Source: Pseudomonas sp. HOU2 (GTDB lineage: Bacteria > Pseudomonadota > Gammaproteobacteria > Pseudomonadales > Pseudomonadaceae). From it: a stretch of 64,000 nt of DNA. Made by a program: the position numbers and the translations under genes. Of this stretch, positions 53,688 through 62,439 are shown in pieces; the stretch's first letter is position 1, and every line of letters begins with the position of its first letter. Under the pieces are notes generated by a model. It did not search any database and was not told the DNA's origin. It saw only the letters and a list, made by a program, of their open reading frames with translations. Location of the stretch: assembly GCF_040729435.1 (NCBI RefSeq), contig NZ_CP160398.1, forward strand, positions 1,860,001-1,924,000, in the 5' to 3' direction.

Positions 53688-53813
53688 TGTGGCGAGGGAG
53701 CTTGCTCCCGCTGGGTCGCGAAGCGGCCCCATCAATGGCTAGATGCATTCGCCAGGTCGCCATTCAGATTGCGGCTGCTTCGCAGCCGAGCGGGAGCAAG
53801 CTCCCTCGCCACA
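53688..53813. repeat. Inverted repeat pair inside the ABC transporter operon, class GGGAGCTTGCTCCC
   Basis: Arms TGTGGCGAGGGAGCTTGCTC.. and reverse complement ending at 53813, located between the binding-protein gene and the first permease gene. Inner GAAGCGGCC / GGCTGCTTCG-type segments add stems. Confidence 0.88.
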
Positions 53814-53835
53814 AAAGATTTTCAGTCCTCGGAAA

Positions 53836-54939
53836 TCAGGAAGAAAAAATTTCCGTATAACGACGAATCCATTGGTCATGCACGGTCGCCAGGAAGGCGT
53901 TGTCGTGCATGATCGCCTTCTCGGCAATCTGCTCCGGGGTGAGGATGTACGGGCTCTTGCGCGCTTCGGCGGAGATGATCGCCTTGGCGTTGACCGGGCC
54001 GTTGAAGATGTCTTCGGCCATCTTGCCCTGCACCAGCGGGTCGAGAGAGTGGTCGATGAAGGCGTAGGCCAGATCGGTGTCGCCCGGACGGTTCTTCGGC
54101 ATCACCGAGAGCATCAGGTCGGTGTAGAAACCTTCCTTCATGCCGAACGTGGCACCGAGGCCGTAGTTCGGATCGCGGATCTGCTTGGGGAAGAATGCCG
54201 GGGCGTACAGGCCGCCCATGTCCAACGACCCGGTGCGGAACAGCTCGGCGATCTGGTTCGGATTCTCGCCGAGGGTGACCACGCGATCCTTCAGCTCGGC
54301 GAGTTTCTTGAAGCCCGGTTCGATGTTGTGTTCGTCACCGCCAGCCAGTTTCGCCGCGATGATGATCAGGTCCATGGCCTCGGTCCAGTTCGGCGGCGGC
54401 AGGAAAATGTTCGGCGCCAGATCAGCGTCCCACAACGCAGCGTAACTGGTGGGCGCTTCTTTCTGGGTGCGGGTGCTGTAGACCAGACTGTTGCACCACA
54501 GCAGGTAACCGATGCCGTGCCCGTTGGCGCCGGTGCGGTATTTTTCCGGTACGTCGATCAGGTTGGGAATGCGGTTGAGGTCGGGCTTTTCCAGCAGCCC
54601 GGCAGCGGCCAGACCTTCGGCACCAACCCCGGCCAGGGTGATGATGTCATACTGCGGACGGTCACCGCCGGCCTTGAGTTTGGCGACCATTTCCGAGGTG
54701 CTGCCGGTGCGGTCGGCGATGACCTTGGCGCCGGTCTTGGCTTCGAAGGTGGCGGCGATGTTGCGCAGTGCGGCGAGGCCAGTGTCATCCGACCAAGTCA
54801 GCAGGCGCAGAGTCTTGCCGGCGAACCGCGTATCGCTGGCGCTGGCCCGGATGAAGGGCATGCTCAGGGCTGCCGCCGCTACCGAGGCGACGCCGACGGT
54901 TTTAATGAATTGACGCCTGTTCAGATCGTGCTCGCCCAT
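53836..54939 (-). CDS. ABC transporter substrate-binding protein (PotD-like), Tat-type signal
   Basis: ATG 54939 (MGEHDLNRRQFIKTVGV) with an AAAGGGAG site gives 367 residues. The N-terminus NRRQFIKTVG is a Tat-like twin-arginine motif followed by a hydrophobic stretch ending near ALSMPFIRASA, so the folded protein is probably exported by Tat to the periplasm. The mature part has the class D solute-binding fold (TLRLLTWSDDTG; GIGYLLWCNSLVY). It would capture the imported amine or guanidino compound. A 217-base gap to the upstream aldehyde dehydrogenase contains two hairpins (near 55008-55034 and 55116-55138), so the transporter genes may also have their own promoter. Confidence 0.88.
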   Translation of the reverse strand: MGEHDLNRRQFIKTVGVASVAAAALSMPFIRASASDTRFAGKTLRLLTWSDDTGLAALRNIAATFEAKTGAKVIADRTGSTSEMVAKLKAGGDRPQYDIITLAGVGAEGLAAAGLLEKPDLNRIPNLIDVPEKYRTGANGHGIGYLLWCNSLVYSTRTQKEAPTSYAALWDADLAPNIFLPPPNWTEAMDLIIIAAKLAGGDEHNIEPGFKKLAELKDRVVTLGENPNQIAELFRTGSLDMGGLYAPAFFPKQIRDPNYGLGATFGMKEGFYTDLMLSVMPKNRPGDTDLAYAFIDHSLDPLVQGKMAEDIFNGPVNAKAIISAEARKSPYILTPEQIAEKAIMHDNAFLATVHDQWIRRYTEIFSS

Positions 54940-55156
54940 GACGGACTCCCTTTGTTCTTTTAAGTATGAGGTTGGTCGCAACCGTTGCATCCGCGCGGCC
55001 GGATCCGCTGCAGGCCTTGTGCTCAAAGGCCTGCAGCGCTGCCGACGGGTTCATCCTGAGGTCGTGCAATACACCTGACTATCGATAAAAACTCATCGAA
55101 GCCATGACACCGACGCATGCCTCGTTGCGAGGCATGCGCTCACCGTTTTCGGGCGT

Positions 55157-56608
55157 TCAGAGCGCCCGGATCACGTGTTTGATTTCCTGAAAAGCAGCCA
55201 GCCCCCACGGCCCCAATTCACGGCCGATGCTGCTCTGCTTGTAGCCGCCCCACGCCGTCTGCGGGAAGATCACTTGCGGCGCGTTGAGCCACACCAGCCC
55301 CGCCTGCAGGGCGTTGGCGACGCGGTCGGCAGTCTCGGCGTTACCCGTCACCACACTGGCGACCAGCCCGAACTGGCTGTCGTTGGCCAGCGCAATCGCC
55401 TCGGCTTCGCTGCTGAAACGGCGCACGCACAGCACCGGGCCGAAAATCTCTTCGCACCACAGCGCACTGTCGAGGGGCACGTCGGTGAACACCGTCGGCT
55501 GCAAAAAATAACCGCGCGGCAGATGCGCCGGGCGATTGCCACCACACACCAGCTTCGCCCCGGCGCTCAGGCCACGGTCGATATGACCGAGCACGCGCTG
55601 GTATTGCGCCTGATTGACCAGTGCGCCCATCTCCACGTCCGGGTCGAACGGATCGGCCACGCGAATCGCTTGCGCACGCTTTTGCAGACGCTCAAGAAAT
55701 TCATCGGCCAGTTCATCGGCAACCAGCACCCGACTGGTGGCCGAGCACATCTGCCCGGCATTGAAGAAACCGCCGCCGCAAGCCAGCTCCACGGCCAGTT
55801 CCAGATCGGCATCTTCGAGTACCAGCAACGAAGATTTGCCACCCAGTTCCAGGCTCACGCCCTTCACCGTTTCGGCGGCACGCTGCATCACCTGCACACC
55901 GACGGCGTTGCTGCCGGTGAAGGAGATCTTGGCGATGCGCGGATCCGCCGACAGCGGCGCACCGACCGCCAGCCCGGTGCCACAGACCAGGTTGAACACA
56001 CCGTTGGGCAGACCGGACTCGGCGATAATCGCCGCCAGTTCCAGCTCCGGCAGCGGCGTGACTTCCGACGGTTTGAGCACCACGCAGCAACCGGCGGCCA
56101 GTGCCGGCGCGAGTTTCCAGGCGGTGGTGACCATCGGGAAATTCCACGGCACGATCAGCCCGACCACACCGCACGGTTCACGACGCAGACGCGCGCTGAA
56201 GTCATCGCTGGGCAGCGCCACGTTGCTGTCGAGTTGTGCGTCGAGGCCTTCGGCCAATTCGGCGTAATACTCGAAAGTGGCGATCACATCATCGACATCG
56301 ATCGCCGCTTCGAACTGCGGTTTGCCGTTGTTGCTCGACTGCAACTTCATCAAGTGATCACGACCGTTGCGCACGCCGTTGGCGATGTTGCGCAGAATCG
56401 CGCCACGTTCGGCGCCAGTGGTTTTCGACCAGCGCTTGAACGCTTCAGTGGCCGCGCTGACGGCGTGGTTGACCGCTTGTTCATCGCCACCGTTGACCGT
56501 GGTCAGCAGCGCTTCGGTGGCCGGGTTGATCACCCGCAGGTGTTCACGCCCGGCCGACCATTGGCCGTTGATGTACAGGCCATCGAGGGTGGTTGGGAAA
56601 CTGCTCAT
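55157..56608 (-). CDS. NAD(P)-dependent aldehyde dehydrogenase
   Basis: ATG 56608 (MSSFPTTLDGLYING) overlaps the stop of the ThDP enzyme gene (ATGA); 483 residues. The catalytic Cys is in FFNAGQMCSATSR and the general-base Glu in SLELGGKSS; the cofactor loop FTGSNAVG and the EIFGPVLCV motif are present. It oxidises an aldehyde to an acid with NAD(P)+. Directly after an AruI-like decarboxylase, the natural substrate would be 4-guanidinobutyraldehyde (giving 4-guanidinobutyrate), or a related aminoaldehyde. Family resemblance is to betaine/aminoaldehyde dehydrogenases. Confidence 0.9.
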   Translation of the reverse strand: MSSFPTTLDGLYINGQWSAGREHLRVINPATEALLTTVNGGDEQAVNHAVSAATEAFKRWSKTTGAERGAILRNIANGVRNGRDHLMKLQSSNNGKPQFEAAIDVDDVIATFEYYAELAEGLDAQLDSNVALPSDDFSARLRREPCGVVGLIVPWNFPMVTTAWKLAPALAAGCCVVLKPSEVTPLPELELAAIIAESGLPNGVFNLVCGTGLAVGAPLSADPRIAKISFTGSNAVGVQVMQRAAETVKGVSLELGGKSSLLVLEDADLELAVELACGGGFFNAGQMCSATSRVLVADELADEFLERLQKRAQAIRVADPFDPDVEMGALVNQAQYQRVLGHIDRGLSAGAKLVCGGNRPAHLPRGYFLQPTVFTDVPLDSALWCEEIFGPVLCVRRFSSEAEAIALANDSQFGLVASVVTGNAETADRVANALQAGLVWLNAPQVIFPQTAWGGYKQSSIGRELGPWGLAAFQEIKHVIRAL

Positions 56609-58242
56609 TGGGCCACCGCCTGCATCCATTGGCTCTGGTCGATTTCGATCACGGTCGGGCCTTGGCGGTCAGTCGCCGCACGCAGCGCGCCACGCAATTG
56701 CTCAACCGAGCTGATCGCTTCGGCGGCGCAGCCCAGGGCCTTGGCCACGCCAATGAAATCCGGGGTGTAGATATCGACGCCCACCGGTTCGATGGCGCGG
56801 TTGACCATGTACTTCTTGATCTCTTCGTAACCCTGGTTATTCCACAGCAACACGATCACCGGGGTGCGCGCTTCGACCGCGCTGGCCAGTTCCGGCAGGG
56901 TGAACTGCAAGCCGCCGTCGCCGATCAGGCACACCACCGGCGGACGAGCGCCGCCCTCGACGCTGCCGCCAAGCCACGCGCCAATCGCCGCCGGCAGGGC
57001 GTAACCGAGGGTGCCGTAACCGGTGGACGAGTTGAACCAGCGCCGCGGGCGCTCCGGGTTGAAGGTGAGGTTGCCGGTGTACACCGGTTGCGTGGAGTCG
57101 CCGACGAACACCGCGTCCGGCAACTCGTGCAGGACGGTTTCCAGAAAACGGGTCTGGGCCAGGGTTGGCGCATCCCAGGTTGCGGCCAGCTCATCGCGCA
57201 GGCGCGCCGCCCGCACTTGACCCCAATCGTTGCGCCGCTCGGCCAGCGCCTGCTGCGACAGTGCGTCGAGCAGCGCTTGTGCGGCGTTGCACGAGTCGGC
57301 GACCAACGCCACGTGCGGCGGATAATTGCGCACGGTCTGATCGGCGTCGATGTCGATGCGCAGCAACTTGCCGGGAATCTCGAAGCCGCCGGCGAAGGTC
57401 ACGTCGTAATCGGTTTCGGCCAGTTCGGTGCCGATTGCCAGTACCACATCGGCATCGGCCACCAGTGCGCGAGTGGCGACCAGGCTTTGCGTCGAGCCGA
57501 TCAACAATGGATGGCTGGACGGCAACATGCCCTTGGCGTTGATGGTCAGCGCCACCGGGGCGTCGAGCAGTTCGGCCAGTTCGGTGAGTTCGGCAGCGGC
57601 ATCGATGGCACCGCCACCGGCGAGAATCAACGGACGTTTAGCGCCGGCCAGCAACTCGCTCATGCGTCGTACGGCTGCAGATGCAGCCCCGGCGCGGTCG
57701 ATATGCACCGGGACGCTGGCGAGCAACTCGTCGGCCTCTTCCACCAACACATCCAGCGGAATTTCGATGTGCACCGGACGCGGGCGCCCGGCCTGGAACA
57801 GTGCGAAGGCACGGGCCAGCACGGCCGGCAATTCTGCAGCGGACATCAGGGTGTGGGAGAACGCCGCGACGCCGCCGACCAGTGCGCTCTGGTTCGGCAG
57901 CTCATGCAGCTTACCGCGACCGCCGCCCAACTGGCTGCGGGTCTGCACGCTGGAGATCACCAGCATCGGGATCGAGTCGGCGTAGGCCTGCCCCATCGCG
58001 GTGGTGATGTTGGTCATGCCCGGACCGGTAATGATGAAACACACACCCGGTTTGCCGCTGGTGCGCGCGTAGCCGTCGGCCATGAAACCGGCGCCCTGTT
58101 CATGCCGTGGGGTGACATGGTTGATGCTCGAACGGGCCAGCCCGCGATACAGCTCCACGGTGTGCACCCCCGGAATGCCGAACACCTGCTCGACCCCGTA
58201 ATCCTCGAGTAACTTGACCAGTACTTCGCCACACGTCGCCAT
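56605..58242 (-). CDS. aruI: ThDP-dependent 2-oxoacid decarboxylase, probably 5-guanidino-2-oxopentanoate decarboxylase
   Basis: ATG 58242 (MATCGEVLVKLLEDYG) with an AGAAGGG site; 545 residues. It has the acetolactate-synthase/benzoylformate-decarboxylase fold: catalytic Glu48 in RHEQGAGFMADGYAR, the GPGMTN loop, and the ThDP-Mg site GDGGLQF..N-N. AruI decarboxylates 2-ketoarginine to 4-guanidinobutyraldehyde in the arginine transaminase pathway, and the adjacent aldehyde dehydrogenase fits the next step. The aminotransferase AruH is not in the window. The identification rests on remembered similarity and context; another 2-oxoacid is possible. A divergent LysR gene lies 229 bases away. Confidence 0.7.
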   Translation of the reverse strand: MATCGEVLVKLLEDYGVEQVFGIPGVHTVELYRGLARSSINHVTPRHEQGAGFMADGYARTSGKPGVCFIITGPGMTNITTAMGQAYADSIPMLVISSVQTRSQLGGGRGKLHELPNQSALVGGVAAFSHTLMSAAELPAVLARAFALFQAGRPRPVHIEIPLDVLVEEADELLASVPVHIDRAGAASAAVRRMSELLAGAKRPLILAGGGAIDAAAELTELAELLDAPVALTINAKGMLPSSHPLLIGSTQSLVATRALVADADVVLAIGTELAETDYDVTFAGGFEIPGKLLRIDIDADQTVRNYPPHVALVADSCNAAQALLDALSQQALAERRNDWGQVRAARLRDELAATWDAPTLAQTRFLETVLHELPDAVFVGDSTQPVYTGNLTFNPERPRRWFNSSTGYGTLGYALPAAIGAWLGGSVEGGARPPVVCLIGDGGLQFTLPELASAVEARTPVIVLLWNNQGYEEIKKYMVNRAIEPVGVDIYTPDFIGVAKALGCAAEAISSVEQLRGALRAATDRQGPTVIEIDQSQWMQAVAQ

Positions 58243-58277
58243 GTCGATTGCCCTTCTTGTTCGTTTGAGACACAAGG

Positions 58278-58377
58278 CCTTTGTGTAGGAGTGAGCCTGC
58301 TCGCGATGGCGTCTTCACATTCAACATTACGGTGACTGACACACCGCTATCGCGAGCAGGCTCACTCCTACAAAGGG
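58278..58377. repeat. Inverted repeat pair, class GTAGGAGTGAGCCTGCTCGC
   Basis: Arms TGTAGGAGTGAGCCTGCTCG.. (58284-58307) and reverse complement (58349-58372), in the divergent gap between the decarboxylase and LysR genes. It may separate their promoters. Confidence 0.85.
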
Positions 58378-58471
58378 CCCTTCAATGGGCTCATTGAACG
58401 GGCGGCAGGTAGCGGCAACAATCGATTAAAAGTCATACTAGCCATGTCCTCACGTCATACCTTGGATCCAC

Positions 58472-59353
58472 ATGAAACGACTGCCTCCCCTGCCCGCCCT
58501 GCACACGTTTCTGATCACCGCGCAGTGCTGCAACTTCACCCGGGCCGCCGAGCAGTTGCACATCACCCAGGGCGCGGTGAGCCGGCAGATCGCCGGGCTG
58601 GAGGATCATCTGGGGTATGAGTTGTTCATCCGTCTGGCCCGAGGCCTGGAGCTGACCGCCGAAGGACGTGAATGGCTGCCACGGGTGGAGAAGATCTTCG
58701 GTTTGATCAGCGAGGCCACCGAGCAGATCGGTCGCAAGCGCCAGACCCTGCAACTCAAGGCGCCAAGCTGCGTGATGCGCTGGCTGGTGCCGCGCCTGCT
58801 GCAATGGCAAAAGGAACGCCCGGACGTACCGGTCAAACTGACCACCACCCTGGCCCACGGCGTGGATTTTCAGCGCGAGCAGTTCGATGCGGCGGTGATC
58901 TACGGCACGCCGCCGGACAACTCCTCGACTGCCCTGCATCTGTTCGATGAGCAACTGACCCCGGTGTGTTCGCCAGCGTTATTGAAAGGCCCGCCGGCGC
59001 TGAGCGAACCGGCCGATCTGCAACAGCATCTGCTGCTGCATCCGACCCGCGATACGCAGGACTGGACGGTGTGGCTGACGGCGGCCGAGTTGCAGTTGAA
59101 CAACGTCAACACGGGCCAGCATTTCGAGACACTGGATCAGGCGATGTCGATGGCGTCGCATGGGACGGGGGTGGCGATTGGCGACTGGTCGCTGATCGGC
59201 GACGACCTGCGCGCCGGGCGGCTGGTGATGCCGTTTGAGCTGAAGGTGAAAACGGGGCTGGGCTACTACGTGGTGATGCCGCAGGGTGGGGAAGCATCGC
59301 CGCAGCTGGAGGAACTGATGATCTGGCTGGTGGAACAAGCGCATTTGCGCTGA
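58472..59353 (+). CDS. LysR-family transcriptional regulator (GcvA-like)
   Basis: A 293-residue regulator. The winged HTH is at the N-terminus (NFTRAAEQLHITQGAVSRQI; GYELFIRLARGLELT), followed by a periplasmic-binding-protein-like effector domain (LYDAAV-type strand here as FDAAVIYGTPP). It resembles GcvA-type LysR members. Divergent orientation from the decarboxylase operon is the classic arrangement for control of that operon and of itself. The effector is unknown; 2-ketoarginine, arginine or an amine would suit the pathway. Confidence 0.9.
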   Translation: MKRLPPLPALHTFLITAQCCNFTRAAEQLHITQGAVSRQIAGLEDHLGYELFIRLARGLELTAEGREWLPRVEKIFGLISEATEQIGRKRQTLQLKAPSCVMRWLVPRLLQWQKERPDVPVKLTTTLAHGVDFQREQFDAAVIYGTPPDNSSTALHLFDEQLTPVCSPALLKGPPALSEPADLQQHLLLHPTRDTQDWTVWLTAAELQLNNVNTGQHFETLDQAMSMASHGTGVAIGDWSLIGDDLRAGRLVMPFELKVKTGLGYYVVMPQGGEASPQLEELMIWLVEQAHLR

Positions 59354-59360
59354 GGCTTTT

Positions 59361-59538
59361 CCCCTCACCCTAACCCTCTCCCGGAGGGAGAGGGGACTGA
59401 TTGGGGATTGCTGAAGAAATCTACCGACCAGAAAGGACTGCACCGGATCCATAATCGACTCGATCACTCAGGTCGACGTATACCGCAAGCCCCCGCGGTC
59501 AGCTCCCTCTCCCTCCGGGAGAGGGCTGGGGTGAGGGG
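59361..59538. repeat. Widely spaced inverted repeat, class CCCTCTCCCTCCGGGAGAGGG
   Basis: A left arm starting CCCCTCACCCTAACCCTCTC (59361-59400) and a right arm ending GGGTGAGGGG (59499-59538) are near reverse complements, each with its own CTCTCCC..GGGAGAG hairpin. They lie between the convergent LysR and oxidoreductase genes. Confidence 0.8.
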
Positions 59539-59549
59539 CGAGGATTCAC

Positions 59550-60164
59550 TCAATATCCGACCGTAAACCGCTGACGCGAATGCTTCGGCGTTTCCACTTC
59601 GTCAATCAGCGCAATCGCATAGTCGGCGAAGGTGATCCAGCTGCGACCTTCAGCACTGAACAGCAAATGATCCTTGCCAACGCGGAAGGTGCCGGTGCGC
59701 TCACCTTCGACGAACTCTGCCGATGGCGAGAGGAAGGTCCAGTCCAGATCCTTCTCCTGACGCAAGGCATCAAGAAACGCTGCGCCCGCACTGGCCTCGG
59801 TTTTGTACTCAGCGGGGAAACCGGCGCTGTCAATCACTCGGGTGTCGTCCGGCAGCAGCAGCGAACCGGCACCACCGACCACCAGCAGACGATTCACACC
59901 CGCCTGCTTCACCGGGCCGACCACGGCACTGGCCGGGACGGTGGCGAAATGCGCGGCGCTGATCACCACGTCGTGACCGGTGACGGCGGCTTGCAGCGCT
60001 GCCGAATCCAGCACATCGACATTCTTGCTGACCACACCGGCACGCGCGCCGATCTTCGAGGTATCGCGGGCGATGGCGGTGACGCTATGGCCGCGACGCA
60101 GGGCTTCTTCCAGCAGTTGGCTACCGGCACGACCGGTGGCACCAATGATTGCGATCTTGCTCAT
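59550..60164 (-). CDS. NAD(P)-binding oxidoreductase (NmrA/SDR-like)
   Basis: ATG 60164 (MSKIAIIGATGRAGSQLLEE) is preceded by GGAGAATG; 204 residues. The N-terminal G-A-T-G-R-A-G is the dinucleotide-binding loop, followed by the second-strand region VTAIARDTSKI. The length and the absence of an obvious SDR Tyr-x3-Lys pair suit the atypical NAD(P)H-binding group (often annotated NAD-dependent epimerase-like or NmrA-like). The substrate is unknown. It is flanked by inverted repeats on both sides and seems monocistronic. Confidence 0.82.
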   Translation of the reverse strand: MSKIAIIGATGRAGSQLLEEALRRGHSVTAIARDTSKIGARAGVVSKNVDVLDSAALQAAVTGHDVVISAAHFATVPASAVVGPVKQAGVNRLLVVGGAGSLLLPDDTRVIDSAGFPAEYKTEASAGAAFLDALRQEKDLDWTFLSPSAEFVEGERTGTFRVGKDHLLFSAEGRSWITFADYAIALIDEVETPKHSRQRFTVGY

Positions 60165-60229
60165 GACATTCTCCAGTTGGCTTGAGAGTTTCAACGACGG
60201 CATAAATCCAGGCTTGAAGCGGTATTCCC

Positions 60230-60348
60230 TGTGGCGAGGGAGCTTGCTCCCGCTGGAGGGCGAAGCACTCCCCGCCTGTTTCAGGTACAACGCATTGGCA
60301 GCTTTACACCTGCTGCGCAGGCGGGCGGGAGCAAGCTCCCTCGCCACA
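60230..60348. repeat. Inverted repeat pair, class GGGAGCTTGCTCCC
   Basis: Arms TGTGGCGAGGGAGCTTGCTC.. (from 60230) and reverse complement ending at 60348, between the oxidoreductase and MBL-fold genes. Confidence 0.87.
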
Positions 60349-60383
60349 AACGTCCTCTCGATCTCTGATTCAGATCAATCGGC

Positions 60384-61262
60384 TTACCACTTCATCTCGC
60401 CCTTGGCGACTTTGGCGCTCAGCTCCAGCGAGCTTTCTTCGCCGAGTTTCGGGTAGCGTTTCTGCATGGCCTTGATCAGTGCGGCGGAATCCTTGGCCTT
60501 GGCAGTTTCTTCGTCGAAAGCCTTAATGTAGTCGGCGGTGAATTTCACGCTCGCCAGCGAGCGGCTGCTCTCGCCCAGGTAGTGACCCGGCACCACGGTT
60601 TTCGGTTTCAGGGTTTCGATCGAATGCAGGGTGTCCAGCCAGTCGGCGTGGGATTGCGCAGTCTGGGTATCGGCCATCCACACATGAATGTTCTCGGCCA
60701 CCACCACGCCACCGACCACCGCCTTGAGCGACGGAATCCACACGAAGCTGCGATCCGGTTGCTTGCCTTCAAGGCCCACCACCTGCAACTTCTGACCTTC
60801 GAGCATCAGGCTGTCGCCCTTGATTACGCCCGGCACGATGGTTTTGGCCGGCACGTCGGCGCCCATTTTCGGCCCCCAGAAAGCGAGTTTGCCGTCGATG
60901 GTCTGCTTGATGTGATCGACGGTCGGCTGCGAGGCCAGAACCACGGCGTCGGGGAAAGCCTGGGTCAGGGTGTCGAGGCCGAAGTAGTAATCCGGGTCAC
61001 CGTGGCTGATGTAGATGGTGGTCAGGTGTTTGCCGCTGGCTCGGATCTTTTCCACCACCTGCTCGGCCTGGGCCTTGCCGAATTGCGCGTCGACCAGGAT
61101 CGCGTCTTTCTCACCGCTGACCAGTACCGAAGTCACCGGGAAAATCGCCTTGGTGCCCGGGTTGTAGACATCCAGGGTCAGGTTGGCGGCAGCGGCGTGG
61201 GCCGCAAATCCGAGGGTGGCGGTGGCCAGCAAAACGCGCTTGAGAGTAGTGAAGCCGATCAT
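60384..61262 (-). CDS. Exported MBL-fold metallo-hydrolase-like protein with altered metal motif
   Basis: ATG 61262 (MIGFTTLKRVLLATATLG) with a CGGAG site; 292 residues, with a signal peptide ending near AAHAAAA, so it is periplasmic. The metallo-beta-lactamase fold is visible (AILVDAQFGKAQAE; the C-terminal TVVPGHYLG). The usual H-x-H-x-D-H metal motif reads HGDPDYYFG, losing two of the histidines, so metal binding or catalysis may differ. The LysR gene 113 bases away on the other strand is the likely regulator. Confidence 0.85.
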   Translation of the reverse strand: MIGFTTLKRVLLATATLGFAAHAAAANLTLDVYNPGTKAIFPVTSVLVSGEKDAILVDAQFGKAQAEQVVEKIRASGKHLTTIYISHGDPDYYFGLDTLTQAFPDAVVLASQPTVDHIKQTIDGKLAFWGPKMGADVPAKTIVPGVIKGDSLMLEGQKLQVVGLEGKQPDRSFVWIPSLKAVVGGVVVAENIHVWMADTQTAQSHADWLDTLHSIETLKPKTVVPGHYLGESSRSLASVKFTADYIKAFDEETAKAKDSAALIKAMQKRYPKLGEESSLELSAKVAKGEMKW

Positions 61263-61375
61263 CTGTTGCTCCGTGATCCGAATGCCGGGTTGGCGATGGG
61301 ACAGAGCTTAGTTGCCTGACTCGGTACAAAAAATGCGATGCTTGGACATAGTTTGTTTCTGAAAGCGGGCAAATC

Positions 61376-62281
61376 ATGGATCGTCTTCAAGCAATGCGCG
61401 TGTTTGTCACGGTGGTGGATCTGGGCAGCCAGTCGGCGGCCGCCGATCATCTGGACCTGTCGCGGCCGGTGGTGTCGCGTTATCTGGCGGAGCTGGAAGA
61501 CTGGGTCGGCGCGCGCCTGATGCACCGCACCACACGCAAGCTGAGCCTGACTGCCGCCGGCAGCGAAACCCTGCCGCGCTGTCGGCAGATGCTCGAACTC
61601 TCGACCGACATGCAGGCGGCGGTCAGCGAACCTCACGATGCGCCGCGCGGTTTGTTGCGCATCAGCGTCAGCACCTCGTTCGGCCAGGCGCAACTGGCCG
61701 ATGCCATGGCGGCGTACGTCAAGCGCTACCCCGGGGTCAGCATCGACCTGCAGATGCTCGACCGCACGGTGAACCTGGTGGATGAACGCATCGATCTGGC
61801 GATCCGCACCAGCAATGACCTCGACCCGAACCTGATCGCCCGACGCCTGACCGTGTGCCGCTCGGTGGTTTGCGCCGCACCGGCTTATCTGCGCGATAAC
61901 CCGTCACCGCAGCGCGTCGAGGACCTGAGCCGGCACAACTGCCTGACGCACTCGTATTTCGGCAAGAGTCTGTGGCATTTCGAAGAGGACGGCGAGCCAG
62001 TTTCAGTGCCGGTGCAGGGCAACATCAGCGCCAACGAGGCCAGCACTCTCTTGCGCGCAACCCTGGCCGGTGCGGGCGTGGCGATGCTGCCGACCTATCA
62101 GGCCGGGGTGCATGTGCATGCCGGTGAACTGGTGCGTTTGCTACCGCATGCCGAGCCACGGCAGATGAACATCTACGCGGTGTACGCCTCGCGCAAGCAC
62201 ATGCCGGCGGCGCTGCGCAGCATGCTGGATTTTCTGGTGCAGCGGTTTCCAGAGAATCCAGAGTGGGATGTGGGGTTGTAG
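61376..62281 (+). CDS. LysR-family transcriptional regulator
   Basis: A 301-residue regulator with the HTH at the N-terminus (MDRLQAMRVFVTVVDLGSQS; AADHLDLSRPVVSRYLAELE) and the effector domain behind (VNLVDERIDLAIRTSN, GAGVAMLPTYQAG). Divergent from the MBL-fold gene with a 113-base shared promoter region, so it probably regulates that gene. The inducer is unknown. It resembles the large group of LysR proteins next to single oxidoreductase or hydrolase genes. Confidence 0.9.
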   Translation: MDRLQAMRVFVTVVDLGSQSAAADHLDLSRPVVSRYLAELEDWVGARLMHRTTRKLSLTAAGSETLPRCRQMLELSTDMQAAVSEPHDAPRGLLRISVSTSFGQAQLADAMAAYVKRYPGVSIDLQMLDRTVNLVDERIDLAIRTSNDLDPNLIARRLTVCRSVVCAAPAYLRDNPSPQRVEDLSRHNCLTHSYFGKSLWHFEEDGEPVSVPVQGNISANEASTLLRATLAGAGVAMLPTYQAGVHVHAGELVRLLPHAEPRQMNIYAVYASRKHMPAALRSMLDFLVQRFPENPEWDVGL

Positions 62282-62287
62282 AAAAGC

Positions 62288-62383
62288 AAAAGATCGTCCG
62301 AACGCGGCCCGAACCTGAGGCAGCTCCTACACATAACCCTGTAGGAGCTGCCACAGGTTCGGGCCGCGTTCGGACGATCTTTT
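62288..62383. repeat. Long inverted repeat, class AAAAGATCGTCCGAACGCGGCC
   Basis: Near-perfect 43-base arms (62288-62330 and 62341-62383) around a 10-base loop, directly after the LysR stop. A transcript would form a very long hairpin and it may also serve as terminator. It contains a CAGCTCCTAC end like the repeat at 49486. Confidence 0.88.
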
Positions 62384-62439
62384 GATCTTGTTCTATGCTG
62401 AAAGTAATACCGCAGGGTATGCGTTCAGAGGTCTACGCC

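Noticed and set aside
55175..58212. Two + strand frames of over 500 residues opposite the aldehyde dehydrogenase and ThDP decarboxylase
   Set aside because: Both are mirrors of genes with complete catalytic motifs.
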